From an uncultured Lysobacter sp. (lineage in GTDB: Bacteria; Pseudomonadota; Gammaproteobacteria; Xanthomonadales; Xanthomonadaceae): a stretch of DNA of 5,970 bases. A program made the position numbers and the translations under genes. The notes below the pieces were generated by a model, which was given only the letters and a program-made list of their open reading frames with translations, had not been told where the DNA came from and did not search any database. This document shows positions 1 to 5,970 of the stretch, piece by piece (the first letter of the stretch is position 1; each line of letters opens with the position of its first letter). The stretch spans positions 1 to 5,970 of the forward strand of contig CADCUA010000550.1 in assembly GCA_902805755.1 (NCBI GenBank). Direction: 5' to 3'.

Positions 1-17
1 CATTGCGGGGCTTTTTT
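1..17 (+). terminator. Right half of a rho-independent terminator, cut by the window edge
   Basis: Bases 5-11 read GCGGGGC and are followed directly by six T residues (12-17). This is the descending arm and U-tract of an intrinsic terminator for a plus-strand transcript that ends here. The matching ascending arm (expected GCCCCGC) would lie just left of base 1, with the CATT at 1-4 forming the loop. It belongs to a gene outside the window. The left arm cannot be seen, so this is inferred from the right half only. Confidence 0.6.
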
Positions 18-26
18 ATGGATGGC

Positions 27-59
27 GTGGTTTGTGATGCGGCACGACATCCAAACCAC
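27..59. repeat. Imperfect inverted repeat / stem-loop in the leader of the 112-618 gene
   Basis: Bases 27-34 (GTGGTTTG) pair perfectly with 52-59 (CAAACCAC), and 36-39 (GATG) pair with 48-51 (CATC). T35 is a single bulge and 40-47 form an 8-base loop, giving 12 base pairs across 33 bases. It lies between the upstream terminator and the ribosome binding site of the next gene, so it is either a leader RNA hairpin or a long operator. If the next gene were started at the ATG at 22, the repeat would fall inside its coding sequence, which argues for the later start. No known operator consensus is recognised. Confidence 0.6.
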
Positions 60-100
60 ATCGGCCGTGTTACCTGTCGAGCCAGGCCTTGGTCGGGATC

Positions 101-105
101 GGGAG
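101..105 (+). promoter_or_regulatory. Ribosome binding site deciding the ATG at 112
   Basis: GGGAG at 101-105 lies six bases before the ATG at 112. It is a good Shine-Dalgarno match with normal spacing. The in-frame ATG at 22 has only the T-rich tail of the upstream terminator in front of it, so this site selects 112 as the start. Confidence 0.65.
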
Positions 106-111
106 CACGGC

Positions 112-618
112 ATGCGCGATGACAGCCTGCACAGCGGCACGACGACGCAACTGTGGTACGAACTGGTGCGCGACGGGGAAGCGCGCGCGCATCTGCAACT
201 GCCCGACACCGTCGAGAGCTACCTGGTTTTCGTGCTGCAGCGCCATCAGGGCGACGTGCTGCTCGGCGGCCGGACGATGGCGCTGGAATGCCTCAATGGC
301 CTGCAGCGCAATGGCCGCGACCGCACCGATGCGCTGCGCGACGTCGGCGATCGTTGCCTGCTGATTGCCGGCCTGTTTCCCAAGCTCGCGCGACGCCGCA
401 ACGTGCAGCCGGATTATTACGCGGGCTTGGGCCAGGCGGCTTATTGCGAAGTCGCCGCACTGGCACGTGCCGGCCATGCCGCGCTGTTCGAGCAACTCGC
501 GCGTCGTTTCGATTCCATGCGCCGCGTGCTCGCGGGCATCGTCGTGCCGGGCCCGGTGGACGCGAGTGCGTCGGTCGACGAACACTGGCAGGCGTTCGCA
601 GCGCGCCACCTGCACTGA
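112..618 (+). CDS. Hypothetical protein, 168 aa, soluble, mostly helical
   Basis: I do not recognise this family. The start is placed at ATG 112 because of the GGGAG six bases upstream. The frame stays open back to the ATG at 22, but those 30 extra codons overlap a leader hairpin and follow a terminator directly. The protein has no signal peptide and no membrane segment. Residues 11-30 (start TTQLWYEL) and 33-60 look like an alternation of amphipathic strands and helices. Residues 72-98 and 101-142 look helical and rich in Ala, Leu and Arg, including DYYAGLGQAAYCEVAALARA at 101-120. The tail 147-168 is more polar and ends in AARHLH. Cysteines are at 60, 82 and 112, with no metal-binding arrangement. 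No catalytic motif is visible. It runs convergently into the GGDEF gene with 3 bp between stops, so the two are not co-transcribed. The reading frame shows normal high-GC codon bias and is probably real; function is unknown. Confidence 0.75.
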   Translation: MRDDSLHSGTTTQLWYELVRDGEARAHLQLPDTVESYLVFVLQRHQGDVLLGGRTMALECLNGLQRNGRDRTDALRDVGDRCLLIAGLFPKLARRRNVQPDYYAGLGQAAYCEVAALARAGHAALFEQLARRFDSMRRVLAGIVVPGPVDASASVDEHWQAFAARHLH

Positions 619-621
619 GCT

Positions 622-1653
622 TCAGCGCACGCGTTGCCGCCGCGGCAGTTCAATGACGCTGGTTACCCGCTCGGGCATCGGCGCAACGACGACGCGGTCG
701 CGGCCTTCGTTCTTAGCGCGGTACATCGCCGCATCGGCTCGGGCGAGCCATTCGTTCGTCGCCTCATGCGGCGCGAGTTCGGCCGCACCGATGGATACCG
801 TGACTGGGGTGCCGCGCACGCTGAGCTCGCCTGCAACACGGCTGCGCAGCGTCTCGGCCACGGCCGCCAGCGCGCCCGCTTCCATGCCCGGCAGCAGCAG
901 CACGAACTCCTCGCCACCGTAGCGGAACAGGCGATCGCCCTTGCGCGTGGCATCGATCACCAGGCGCGCGAAGTCGACCAGCACGTGGTCGCCGGTTTCA
1001 TGGCCGAAGCTGTCGTTGATGCGTTTGAAATGGTCGATGTCCATCACCAGCAATCCGACCGGCGCGCGTGCGCGGCGCGAGGCCTCCATCGCGATCGGCA
1101 GTTCCTGCTCCATCGCGCGGCGGTTCGAGGCGGCGGTCAGCGTGTCTCGCGTGACCAGCATTTCCAGCTGCGTGCGCTGGGACTCGGTGCGGTACGCGAA
1201 GATGTAGGAGAACAGGCTGACCAGCATCGCGGTCACGCCGAATGTGATGGTGGCGAAGGCGGTGTCGAGCCCGGTCGCGAACGCCATGCCGCCGCCGACG
1301 GTAACGAGCGACGCCAGCACCGCGTAGCGCGGCCGGACGAGCAGGTAGTTCGCCGTCATCGTGGGATAGATCCACAACAGTCCGGCCAGGCCCGCCGTCT
1401 TGGCAACCACGACGCAACCGACGCTCGCCGTGAGCACGGCGACCATGCCCGCGCGCTCGGAACTGCCGCCGCGCCACATGTACACCACGCTGCCCATGAT
1501 GCAGGCGACGACGCCGAGGTCGACGAAACCGGTCACCACCGCGCCGGTTGCGAAGCGATAGGCCGCGATCGGCGTGATGCACAGCGAGGTCAGGGTGCCG
1601 AACAGCGTGACCAGCGCGAAACGGAAGTCCGATTGCAGGCGTTGCAGCAGCAT
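622..1653 (-). CDS. Membrane diguanylate cyclase (GGDEF domain), 343 aa
   Basis: It is predicted to condense two GTP into c-di-GMP at the inner membrane. Residues 13-154 hold about six hydrophobic helices (near 13-32, 38-60, 68-87, 87-105, 110-127 and 132-154), forming an N-terminal sensor of unknown ligand. A short helical linker leads to a C-terminal GGDEF domain that begins near DTLTAASNRR (170-179). The active-site signature is GGEEF at 246-250. By alignment with PleD, the metal and GTP ligands are present: Asp205 in MDIDHFK, Asn213, Asp222 and Glu248. An RxxD inhibitory site (RKGD, 237-240) lies five residues before GGEEF, so product inhibition is expected. No EAL or HD-GYP domain is attached. 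The frame is open to a GTG at 1758, but that lies upstream of a candidate promoter and adds 35 residues unlike a sensor N-terminus. I chose the ATG at 1653, which gives MLLQRLQSDFRFALV, a typical opening for this membrane class. No strong Shine-Dalgarno is visible at any candidate start. Confidence 0.93.
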   Translation of the reverse strand: MLLQRLQSDFRFALVTLFGTLTSLCITPIAAYRFATGAVVTGFVDLGVVACIMGSVVYMWRGGSSERAGMVAVLTASVGCVVVAKTAGLAGLLWIYPTMTANYLLVRPRYAVLASLVTVGGGMAFATGLDTAFATITFGVTAMLVSLFSYIFAYRTESQRTQLEMLVTRDTLTAASNRRAMEQELPIAMEASRRARAPVGLLVMDIDHFKRINDSFGHETGDHVLVDFARLVIDATRKGDRLFRYGGEEFVLLLPGMEAGALAAVAETLRSRVAGELSVRGTPVTVSIGAAELAPHEATNEWLARADAAMYRAKNEGRDRVVVAPMPERVTSVIELPRRQRVR

Positions 1654-1738
1654 GGCGAGTCCAACAACGGCAGGATTTCGTGGACCCGGCATCTGCCCGT
1701 GCCAAGTCCGACACGCACGTGGATGCGCGGCGTCACCG

Positions 1739-1768
1739 GTTATAACGGCGACGCGCACCCGATGTTGA
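1739..1768 (-). promoter_or_regulatory. Candidate sigma-70 promoter for the diguanylate cyclase gene
   Basis: On the minus strand, TCAACA (1768-1763, 4/6 match to TTGACA) is followed after 18 bases by TATAAC (1744-1739, 5/6 match to TATAAT). Transcription would begin near 1732, leaving a leader of about 80 bases before the ATG at 1653. The -10 sits in the 8-bp palindrome GTTATAAC (1739-1746), an unusually AT-rich island in this GC-rich sequence. If real, it excludes the upstream GTG at 1758 as the start. This is consensus matching only. Confidence 0.4.
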
Positions 1769-1872
1769 GCGAGGTCTGCCGCGGCCCGGGCATCCGTTCA
1801 TCCAGGGCCGTGCGTTCGGTGCGCCGCCCGTGATTGGAGTCGGCTGGCTCACGAAGGCCGCCGTCGCCGGAC

Positions 1873-2709
1873 TCAGCCGGGATCGAGCGCGGTCAGCAGG
1901 CGCGGCCCGGCGCCGAGCATCTGCACGTCTCCAGCGGCGAGTGCATCAGCGCCCGCGCCCTGCGCTTCGGGGTACCACGGGATCGAGCGGCGTGGACCGG
2001 GGATGTAAGCGCTCCATTCGTCGTCCCGAGGCTCTTTCGCACCCGGCGCGATGAACGCGACCGGCACGCGCGCGGACCAGTACGGGGCGTCAGCATCCTC
2101 GCCGGCGGTCGGCGGCGTAAACGTCCACTTGCGCGCGGCGCGCACCGATGCTTTTTCCAGCACGTCGCGCCAGCGCTGCATGGCCGGCTCACTCGCGATC
2201 ACGCGCAGGTTCACCTGCTCGGCCGTGACGTCCTCGACGCGGCCGTCGCGCCCGACCTTCACCGCGAGATACACGGTGCCGCCCACGCCTGCGTACTGCG
2301 CGTCCTCGGGGTATCGCGGCGGCGCCATCTGCTTGGAGGCCAGACCGCCTGCAACATGCTCCTGCCCGAACTGCGCGCCCTGGATCGCGACGCTGAAGTT
2401 CTCCTCATCGAGCTTGCGCGCGACCAGTCGCAGGCTCATGCGCGCCCGTCCGCGGGTGGTGCCGGTCTTGAGCTCGACCGGTTCGAACTGCCACATCGGT
2501 ACGGCCCGCGCGACCAGTCGTTGCACGGCGGCGGGCAGCGCCTCATCACGTTCGAGTGCGTAGCCGAGCACCTTGCCTTCGGCGCTGATGTCGATCGTGC
2601 CTTTCACCAGCAGGCTCGACTCGATGCGCTTGCGCACCGCACCCGGGCCGGCTGCAAATGCCGCGCCCGCTGCCACGAGCAGCAGCGCCATCCAGAACAG
2701 TCGTTTCAC
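1873..2709 (-). CDS. Exported protein with TonB C-terminal-like domain(s), 278 aa
   Basis: Probably a periplasmic protein of the TonB C-terminal fold, which in classical TonB contacts outer-membrane transporters. Residues 1-19 form a Sec signal peptide: KR, a hydrophobic core, then Ala-Phe-Ala at 17-19 before the likely cleavage point. Residues 126-221 match the TonB-C pattern: PPRYP (130-134), YAGVGGTVYLAVKV (139-152) with GRDGRVEDV (153-161), and the late KWTFTPP (194-200). Residues 36-97 look like a weaker, degenerate copy: KGTIDISAEGKVLGY (36-50) and WQFEP (73-77), with no PxYP motif. There is no proline-rich periplasm-spanning stretch and no permanent membrane anchor unless the signal stays uncleaved, so it is not a complete TonB. 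The tail 222-278 is polar and of no known type. The GTG at 2709 is chosen because AGGGA lies six bases upstream and it begins the signal peptide exactly. The frame extends to 2862, but the added residues are Arg/His-rich noise. No tonB-exbB-exbD neighbours are visible. Confidence 0.8.
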   Translation of the reverse strand: MKRLFWMALLLVAAGAAFAAGPGAVRKRIESSLLVKGTIDISAEGKVLGYALERDEALPAAVQRLVARAVPMWQFEPVELKTGTTRGRARMSLRLVARKLDEENFSVAIQGAQFGQEHVAGGLASKQMAPPRYPEDAQYAGVGGTVYLAVKVGRDGRVEDVTAEQVNLRVIASEPAMQRWRDVLEKASVRAARKWTFTPPTAGEDADAPYWSARVPVAFIAPGAKEPRDDEWSAYIPGPRRSIPWYPEAQGAGADALAAGDVQMLGAGPRLLTALDPG

Positions 2710-2715
2710 TGCACG

Positions 2716-2720
2716 TCCCT
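2716..2720 (-). promoter_or_regulatory. Ribosome binding site deciding the GTG at 2709
   Basis: The minus strand reads AGGGA at 2720-2716, six bases before GTG (2709-2707). The alternative in-frame ATG at 2730 has no purine-rich sequence upstream and would put seven polar residues before the signal peptide. This site therefore fixes the start of the TonB-like gene. Confidence 0.6.
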
Positions 2721-2908
2721 GTGTTTGCATAAAGCGCAAGCATACCGCCCGGCGTGGTCGGCGGGCCGCGTGCGTCGCCTGTCGGTCAGGGACGTGCGCG
2801 TGCATGGCAGCCGCATGGGACGGGCGCTCGTGCTCCCGCATGCGTGACCGCCGAATGTCCAAGCTTTAATAGCGCGGGGGTGAAGCGCTGGGCGAGCCGT
2901 CTGAAACG

Positions 2909-2926
2909 ACGCAGGGACAACTGCGT
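2909..2926. repeat. Short inverted repeat flanked by direct repeats
   Basis: ACGCAG (2909-2914) and CTGCGT (2921-2926) form a perfect 6-bp stem around the loop GGACAA. On either side lie two short direct repeats: TGAAAC at 2902-2907 and 2926-2931, and AGCCGTC at 2895-2901 and 2933-2939. The nested arrangement could be a protein-binding site or a small RNA hairpin. A 6-bp stem can also arise by chance in GC-rich DNA. Confidence 0.35.
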
Positions 2927-3078
2927 GAAACCAGCCGTCGCCCATGGGCCACGACGCCCTAAAGCGCTCGGTGATCGCTATGCGCGTACCCGACGCGCAG
3001 CGTCTCCTGCGGACAACGCGCCGCTGCAGACCATGTTAGACACGCACTAATGCCTGCACACCACGCTCCGCTGCCGAC

Positions 3079-3098
3079 CGGGGCGATGGAACGCCCCG
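3079..3098 (-). terminator. GC-rich hairpin downstream of the ankyrin gene, possible terminator without U-tract
   Basis: CGGGGCG (3079-3085) pairs with CGCCCCG (3092-3098) in a perfect 7-bp stem around the 6-base loop ATGGAA. It lies about 85 bases past the ankyrin stop on the minus strand. No T-run follows on either strand, so it is not a standard intrinsic terminator. It may instead protect the 3' end of the ankyrin mRNA or form part of a structured RNA. The strand is assigned by context only. Confidence 0.35.
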
Positions 3099-3181
3099 TG
3101 AAATCGCAACGATCGTGCAAGGGACACATCCGTGCCGGGCCGGCGACACGATCAAGCGTCACGCGCCGCCCCAGTCAACGC

Positions 3182-5970
3182 TCAGCGGTGATCGCGCAGG
3201 AACCGCGCCATCGACACCGGGCCGGACGTTGCCGGCGCGAGTTCGGCGGCAATGTCGACAAAGCCGCGCATCAGTGCGATCTCGCGTGGCGTGCGGTTGA
3301 GCGTGTCGCGGCGGTCCGGGTCGGCGCCGGTGCGAAGCAGACGCTGCACCACCCGCACCAGCCCGTGCAGCGCCGCCAGGTGCAGCGGGCCGAAGCCGCG
3401 CGGATCCTGGGCCTCCAGGCTCGCGCCTTCGTCCAGCAGCCGCTCGACGCCCGCGATCACAACATCCTCGTCCGCCGGCGTGCCGGGCTCCGCGCGCGCG
3501 CCGAGCAGCAGCAGCAACGGCGTGGCCCCGGCGGCAACGCGCTCGACGTCGGCGCCGGCCAGCAGCAGCGTGTCGAGCAGCGCGACCAGCCGGGCGCGGT
3601 CCTGCGCGCTGAAGCCGAACATCGCCGCGCAGTGCAGCGCGGTGCGCTCCTGCGCGTCGGTCGCCTGCACATCGGCGCCGGCCGCGAGCAGGCGCGCCGC
3701 CAACTCCGGCAGGCCCAGCGCACTGGCGACCATCAGCACGGTCAGCCCGCCCGGCAACCGCTGTTCCAGATCAAGGCCGGCGCCAAGCAGGCGATCGACC
3801 ACATCCAGATGTCGCATGCTGACCGCGGCCGACAGCGGCGTCGCGCCCGAATGCGCCGCGCGCCCGGCATCGCCGCCACGCGCAAGCAGCAGGTCGACCA
3901 CGGCGCGATGGCCACCGCCGGCCGCGCGCAGCAGCGCGGTGCAGCCCTGTGCATCGACCGCATCGACCGGCAGGCCGAGATCCAGCAGCCGGCGCACGGC
4001 ATCGGCATCGCCGACGATCGCGGCCGCCGGCACGTCGGTCGGTTGCAGCGGGCGCTGCGGCAGCGGCCAGCCGCGCCAGTCCAGCCAGTCGGCCAGATCG
4101 CGTCGGCCCGCCGACAGTGCCACGCCGAGCGGCGTCTGGCCGTCGGCGGCGAGCAGGTCCGGCGACGCGCCGCGTGCGACCAGCGCCTTGAGCATGTCGG
4201 TGCGCCCGAGTGCGGCGGCCAGGTGCAACGGGCTCATGCCGTGGCTGTCGCGTGCGTTGAGGTTCACGCCGGTCGCGAGCAGGCGTTCGACCACCCGCGT
4301 CCAGCCCAGCCGCACCGCCAGCGCGAGCGGCGGATCCCCCGCGCGCGATGCGGCAAACGGGTCGGCGCCGCGATCGAGCAGTTCCAGCGCGAACGCTTCC
4401 GCGGATCGATCCGCCCCCAGCACGAGGCTGGCCGCAAGAAAGCGTGCGAGACCCCCGGCACCGGCCGGCGCGACCGCACGGGCGAACAGCACCCGCAGCG
4501 CAGGCATCGCGACCGGCCCACGTGCAAGCAGGGCGAACACGGGCGTATCGCCACGGCGGTCGCGGCTGTCGGGGCTGGCGCCGTGTGCGAGCAGCCAGTC
4601 GATCGCGCGCGGGCTTGCGGCGATCACGTCGTCGTGCAGCAGCTCGCCGCGCTCGTGCAGGCTCACCAGCGGCAGCAGGCGGTCGAGGTCGTCGCTGCGG
4701 CCGTCCTGCAGCGCTTCGCGCAGCAGCGCGAACGGCGCGCGGTCCGGTGCGGGCGCGTCGCCCGTCCCGGTGTCGATCACGGCCGCGGGCAGCGCGTAGC
4801 CGGGGTCGAGACGGCTGACCAGCGACCAGCGCCCCGCCGCTGCGGCGTGGTCGATCGCAGTGCGTCCGCCGAGGTCGACCTGGCGCGGGTCCACGCCCAG
4901 CTCGAGCAAGCGGGCGATGAGTTCCGGCGATGCCAGATCCGCCGTACAGGCGAGCACCAGCGCATTGCGCCCCTGGATGTCGGTCGCCGCCACTTCGGCG
5001 GCGACGCCGTGCGGCATGCGCTCGAGCAGGCGTTCAAGCGCGAGCACATGCCCGCCGCGCGCGGCCTCCAGCAGCGGCGTGCGGCCCTCGTCGTCGGTGA
5101 CGGTCGGGTCCGCGCCAGCCGCCAGCAGCGCCGCGATGACTTCCAGATGCCCCGCGAACGCCGCATCGTGCAGCGCGCTGCGCCCGCTCGCATCGCGCGC
5201 GCCGACTTTCGCCTTGTAGCGCAGCAACAGTTGCACGCCGGCGGCATCGTCATCCTCGACGCGCGCTGCCGCGAGCAACGCCGGCTGGCCGCCATCGGGC
5301 TCCGGCCGTGCACCGCGTTCGAGCAGGAATTTCGCCAGCCGCCAGTTGCCCGAGACGCAGGCCACGCCCAGCGGCGACAGGCCTTCGCGGTTGAGCGCTT
5401 CGATGTCGGCCGACGCGTCATGCAGCAACGCGGCGACGCCAGGATCGGAACTGCGCGCGGCATGGTGCAGCGGAGTGTTGCCTTCGGTGTCGCGTGCGCG
5501 CGGGTCGGCGCCGTTCGCGAGCAGCGTCATCACCGCATCGGGCCGGCCGTGCCAGCTGTCACGCGTCGCCGCCAGCAGCGGCGTCGTGCCCGCATGCGCG
5601 CGGTTGAGGTCGATGCCGCGCGCGATCAGCAGCCGCAGCAGGCGCAGGTCCGGCAGCACCGCGGCGAGCACGGCGAGACTGCGCTGGTCGCGCTCGCCCG
5701 GCGGTGGGGTTGCATGCACGTCCGCACCGGCCTCGACGAGCTCGAGCGCGTGATCGACGCGGCCGCTGCGGGCCGCTGCGTACAGCACGACGGCCTGCGT
5801 AGCCGGGTCGGGGCGGGTCGGCGCCGGGTCCGGCGGTGCCGCAGGCATCGGCACATCGGCCGCGGTCGCCACCGGGTCCGGATCCGCGTCCGCGACAGAC
5901 ACCGGCGTGTCCACGTCTACCGTCGCGGGCCGCACGCGTTGCAGCGCCCAGTGCAGCGCAGGAGCGAGCA
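3182..5970 (-). CDS. Large ankyrin-repeat protein, N-terminus beyond the window
   Basis: A long solenoid protein, probably a protein-binding scaffold; its partner is unknown. Residues are numbered from the GTG at 5935, which gives 917 codons. That GTG has no Shine-Dalgarno, and the frame stays open for 11 more codons (LAPALHWALQR) to the edge, so the gene very likely starts further right. Residues 9-47 form an Ala/Pro/Asp-rich linker. From about 49 to 900 there are roughly 24 ankyrin repeats of about 33 residues. Canonical copies include 152-183 (GNTPLHHAA), 251-283 (GRSALHDAAFAGHLEVIAAL then GADP), 566-597 (GMSPLHLAA) and 847-879 (GFGPLHLAALHG). Repeats between about 380 and 500 are degenerate. 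Those near 764-845 carry insertions (around 773-783 and 811-826). The C-terminus ends in a non-repeat cap, GPVSMARFLRDHR. The linker suggests a separate N-terminal domain, perhaps a membrane anchor, outside the window. Related long ankyrin proteins are, from memory, common in xanthomonads. No catalytic domain is visible. Confidence is high for the family and low for the role. Confidence 0.92.
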   Translation of the reverse strand, partial: LAPALHWALQRVRPATVDVDTPVSVADADPDPVATAADVPMPAAPPDPAPTRPDPATQAVVLYAAARSGRVDHALELVEAGADVHATPPPGERDQRSLAVLAAVLPDLRLLRLLIARGIDLNRAHAGTTPLLAATRDSWHGRPDAVMTLLANGADPRARDTEGNTPLHHAARSSDPGVAALLHDASADIEALNREGLSPLGVACVSGNWRLAKFLLERGARPEPDGGQPALLAAARVEDDDAAGVQLLLRYKAKVGARDASGRSALHDAAFAGHLEVIAALLAAGADPTVTDDEGRTPLLEAARGGHVLALERLLERMPHGVAAEVAATDIQGRNALVLACTADLASPELIARLLELGVDPRQVDLGGRTAIDHAAAAGRWSLVSRLDPGYALPAAVIDTGTGDAPAPDRAPFALLREALQDGRSDDLDRLLPLVSLHERGELLHDDVIAASPRAIDWLLAHGASPDSRDRRGDTPVFALLARGPVAMPALRVLFARAVAPAGAGGLARFLAASLVLGADRSAEAFALELLDRGADPFAASRAGDPPLALAVRLGWTRVVERLLATGVNLNARDSHGMSPLHLAAALGRTDMLKALVARGASPDLLAADGQTPLGVALSAGRRDLADWLDWRGWPLPQRPLQPTDVPAAAIVGDADAVRRLLDLGLPVDAVDAQGCTALLRAAGGGHRAVVDLLLARGGDAGRAAHSGATPLSAAVSMRHLDVVDRLLGAGLDLEQRLPGGLTVLMVASALGLPELAARLLAAGADVQATDAQERTALHCAAMFGFSAQDRARLVALLDTLLLAGADVERVAAGATPLLLLLGARAEPGTPADEDVVIAGVERLLDEGASLEAQDPRGFGPLHLAALHGLVRVVQRLLRTGADPDRRDTLNRTPREIALMRGFVDIAAELAPATSGPVSMARFLRDHR

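Larger units (their letters stand above)
2710..3181. other. Gene-free intergenic region with small hairpins
   Basis: About 470 bases separate the stop of the ankyrin gene from the start of the TonB-like gene, both on the minus strand. Short open frames exist, including a plus-strand frame at 2754-3050, but they are Arg/Pro/Ala-rich, lack ribosome sites and resemble no protein. The most AT-rich island, AAGCTTTAATAG (2861-2872), offers a TATTAA-like -10 on the minus strand and a TTTAAT-like -10 on the plus strand. Neither has a convincing -35. A minus-strand start there would give the TonB-like gene a leader of about 150 bases. Closer to that gene, TATGCT (2744-2739) is another weak -10 candidate. 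No tRNA, known riboswitch or T-tract terminator is recognised. Confidence 0.5.

Noticed and set aside
22..111. Upstream extension of the small plus-strand gene to the ATG at 22
   Set aside because: It lies 5 bases after a terminator T-run, has no Shine-Dalgarno and overlaps the 27-59 inverted repeat. The ATG at 112 has a good ribosome site.
1654..1758. GTG start of the cyclase at 1758
   Set aside because: It has no ribosome site, lies upstream of the candidate TATAAC -10, and gives an N-terminus unlike membrane GGDEF proteins.
634..1833. 399-residue open frame on the plus strand opposite the cyclase
   Set aside because: It is antisense to a certain GGDEF gene. Its composition (Arg, His, Gln, Ala) is the mirror of high-GC codon bias and it has no domain.
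1834..2847. 337-residue plus-strand open frame opposite the TonB-like gene
   Set aside because: It has no signal, domain or ribosome site. The minus frame has a signal peptide and TonB-C motifs, so this is a shadow.
2710..2862. 51-residue N-terminal extension of the TonB-like protein
   Set aside because: The residues are His/Arg-rich and precede a textbook signal peptide that begins at the GTG at 2709 with its own AGGGA.
2754..3050. 98-residue plus-strand frame in the intergenic region
   Set aside because: It has no Shine-Dalgarno and an Arg/Pro/Ala-rich composition typical of random high-GC frames.
3252..4799. 515-residue open frame on the plus strand opposite the ankyrin gene
   Set aside because: It is a Ser/Arg/Ala low-complexity shadow produced by the repetitive GC-rich ankyrin codons on the other strand.
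3182..5935. Periodic DNA similarity about every 100 bases, considered as a repeat array or CRISPR
   Set aside because: The period equals 33 codons and reflects ankyrin repeats. The units are divergent and coding, with no identical repeats or spacers.

Overview
The window is GC-rich, with the strong third-position G/C bias of a high-GC proteobacterium. The gene content and protein style suggest a Xanthomonadales (Lysobacter/Luteimonas/Xanthomonas-like) chromosome: a very long ankyrin-repeat protein, a signal-peptide-bearing TonB C-terminal-domain protein and a six-helix membrane GGDEF protein. This assignment rests on pattern recognition, not on a database match. I see no mobile element, CRISPR array, tRNA or rRNA.

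Layout from left to right. Bases 1-17 are the right half of a rho-independent terminator belonging to a gene outside the window. A strong imperfect inverted repeat (27-59) follows in the leader of a small plus-strand gene of unknown function (112-618). That gene converges, with 3 bp between the stop codons, on a minus-strand membrane diguanylate cyclase (622-1653) that has a candidate sigma-70 promoter at 1739-1768. Upstream of it on the same strand is a 278-residue exported protein with one clear and one degenerate TonB-C-like domain (1873-2709). A gene-free stretch of about 470 bases (2710-3181) holds several small hairpins but nothing I can name. The rest (3182-5970) is the C-terminal part of a minus-strand ankyrin-repeat protein with about two dozen repeats. 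Its reading frame is still open at the right edge.

The three minus-strand genes are separated by about 220 and 470 bases and need not form an operon. The cyclase would make c-di-GMP from two GTP in response to an unknown membrane signal. The TonB-like protein should act in the periplasm. The ankyrin protein is probably a binding scaffold. Nothing in the sequence ties these activities into one pathway. Several database-style start codons look too far upstream, and I give corrected starts with reasons. I do not see a convincing new multi-gene system. The points most worth a second look are the leader inverted repeat, the possible tandem TonB-C architecture, the structured intergenic region and the edge-truncated ankyrin solenoid.
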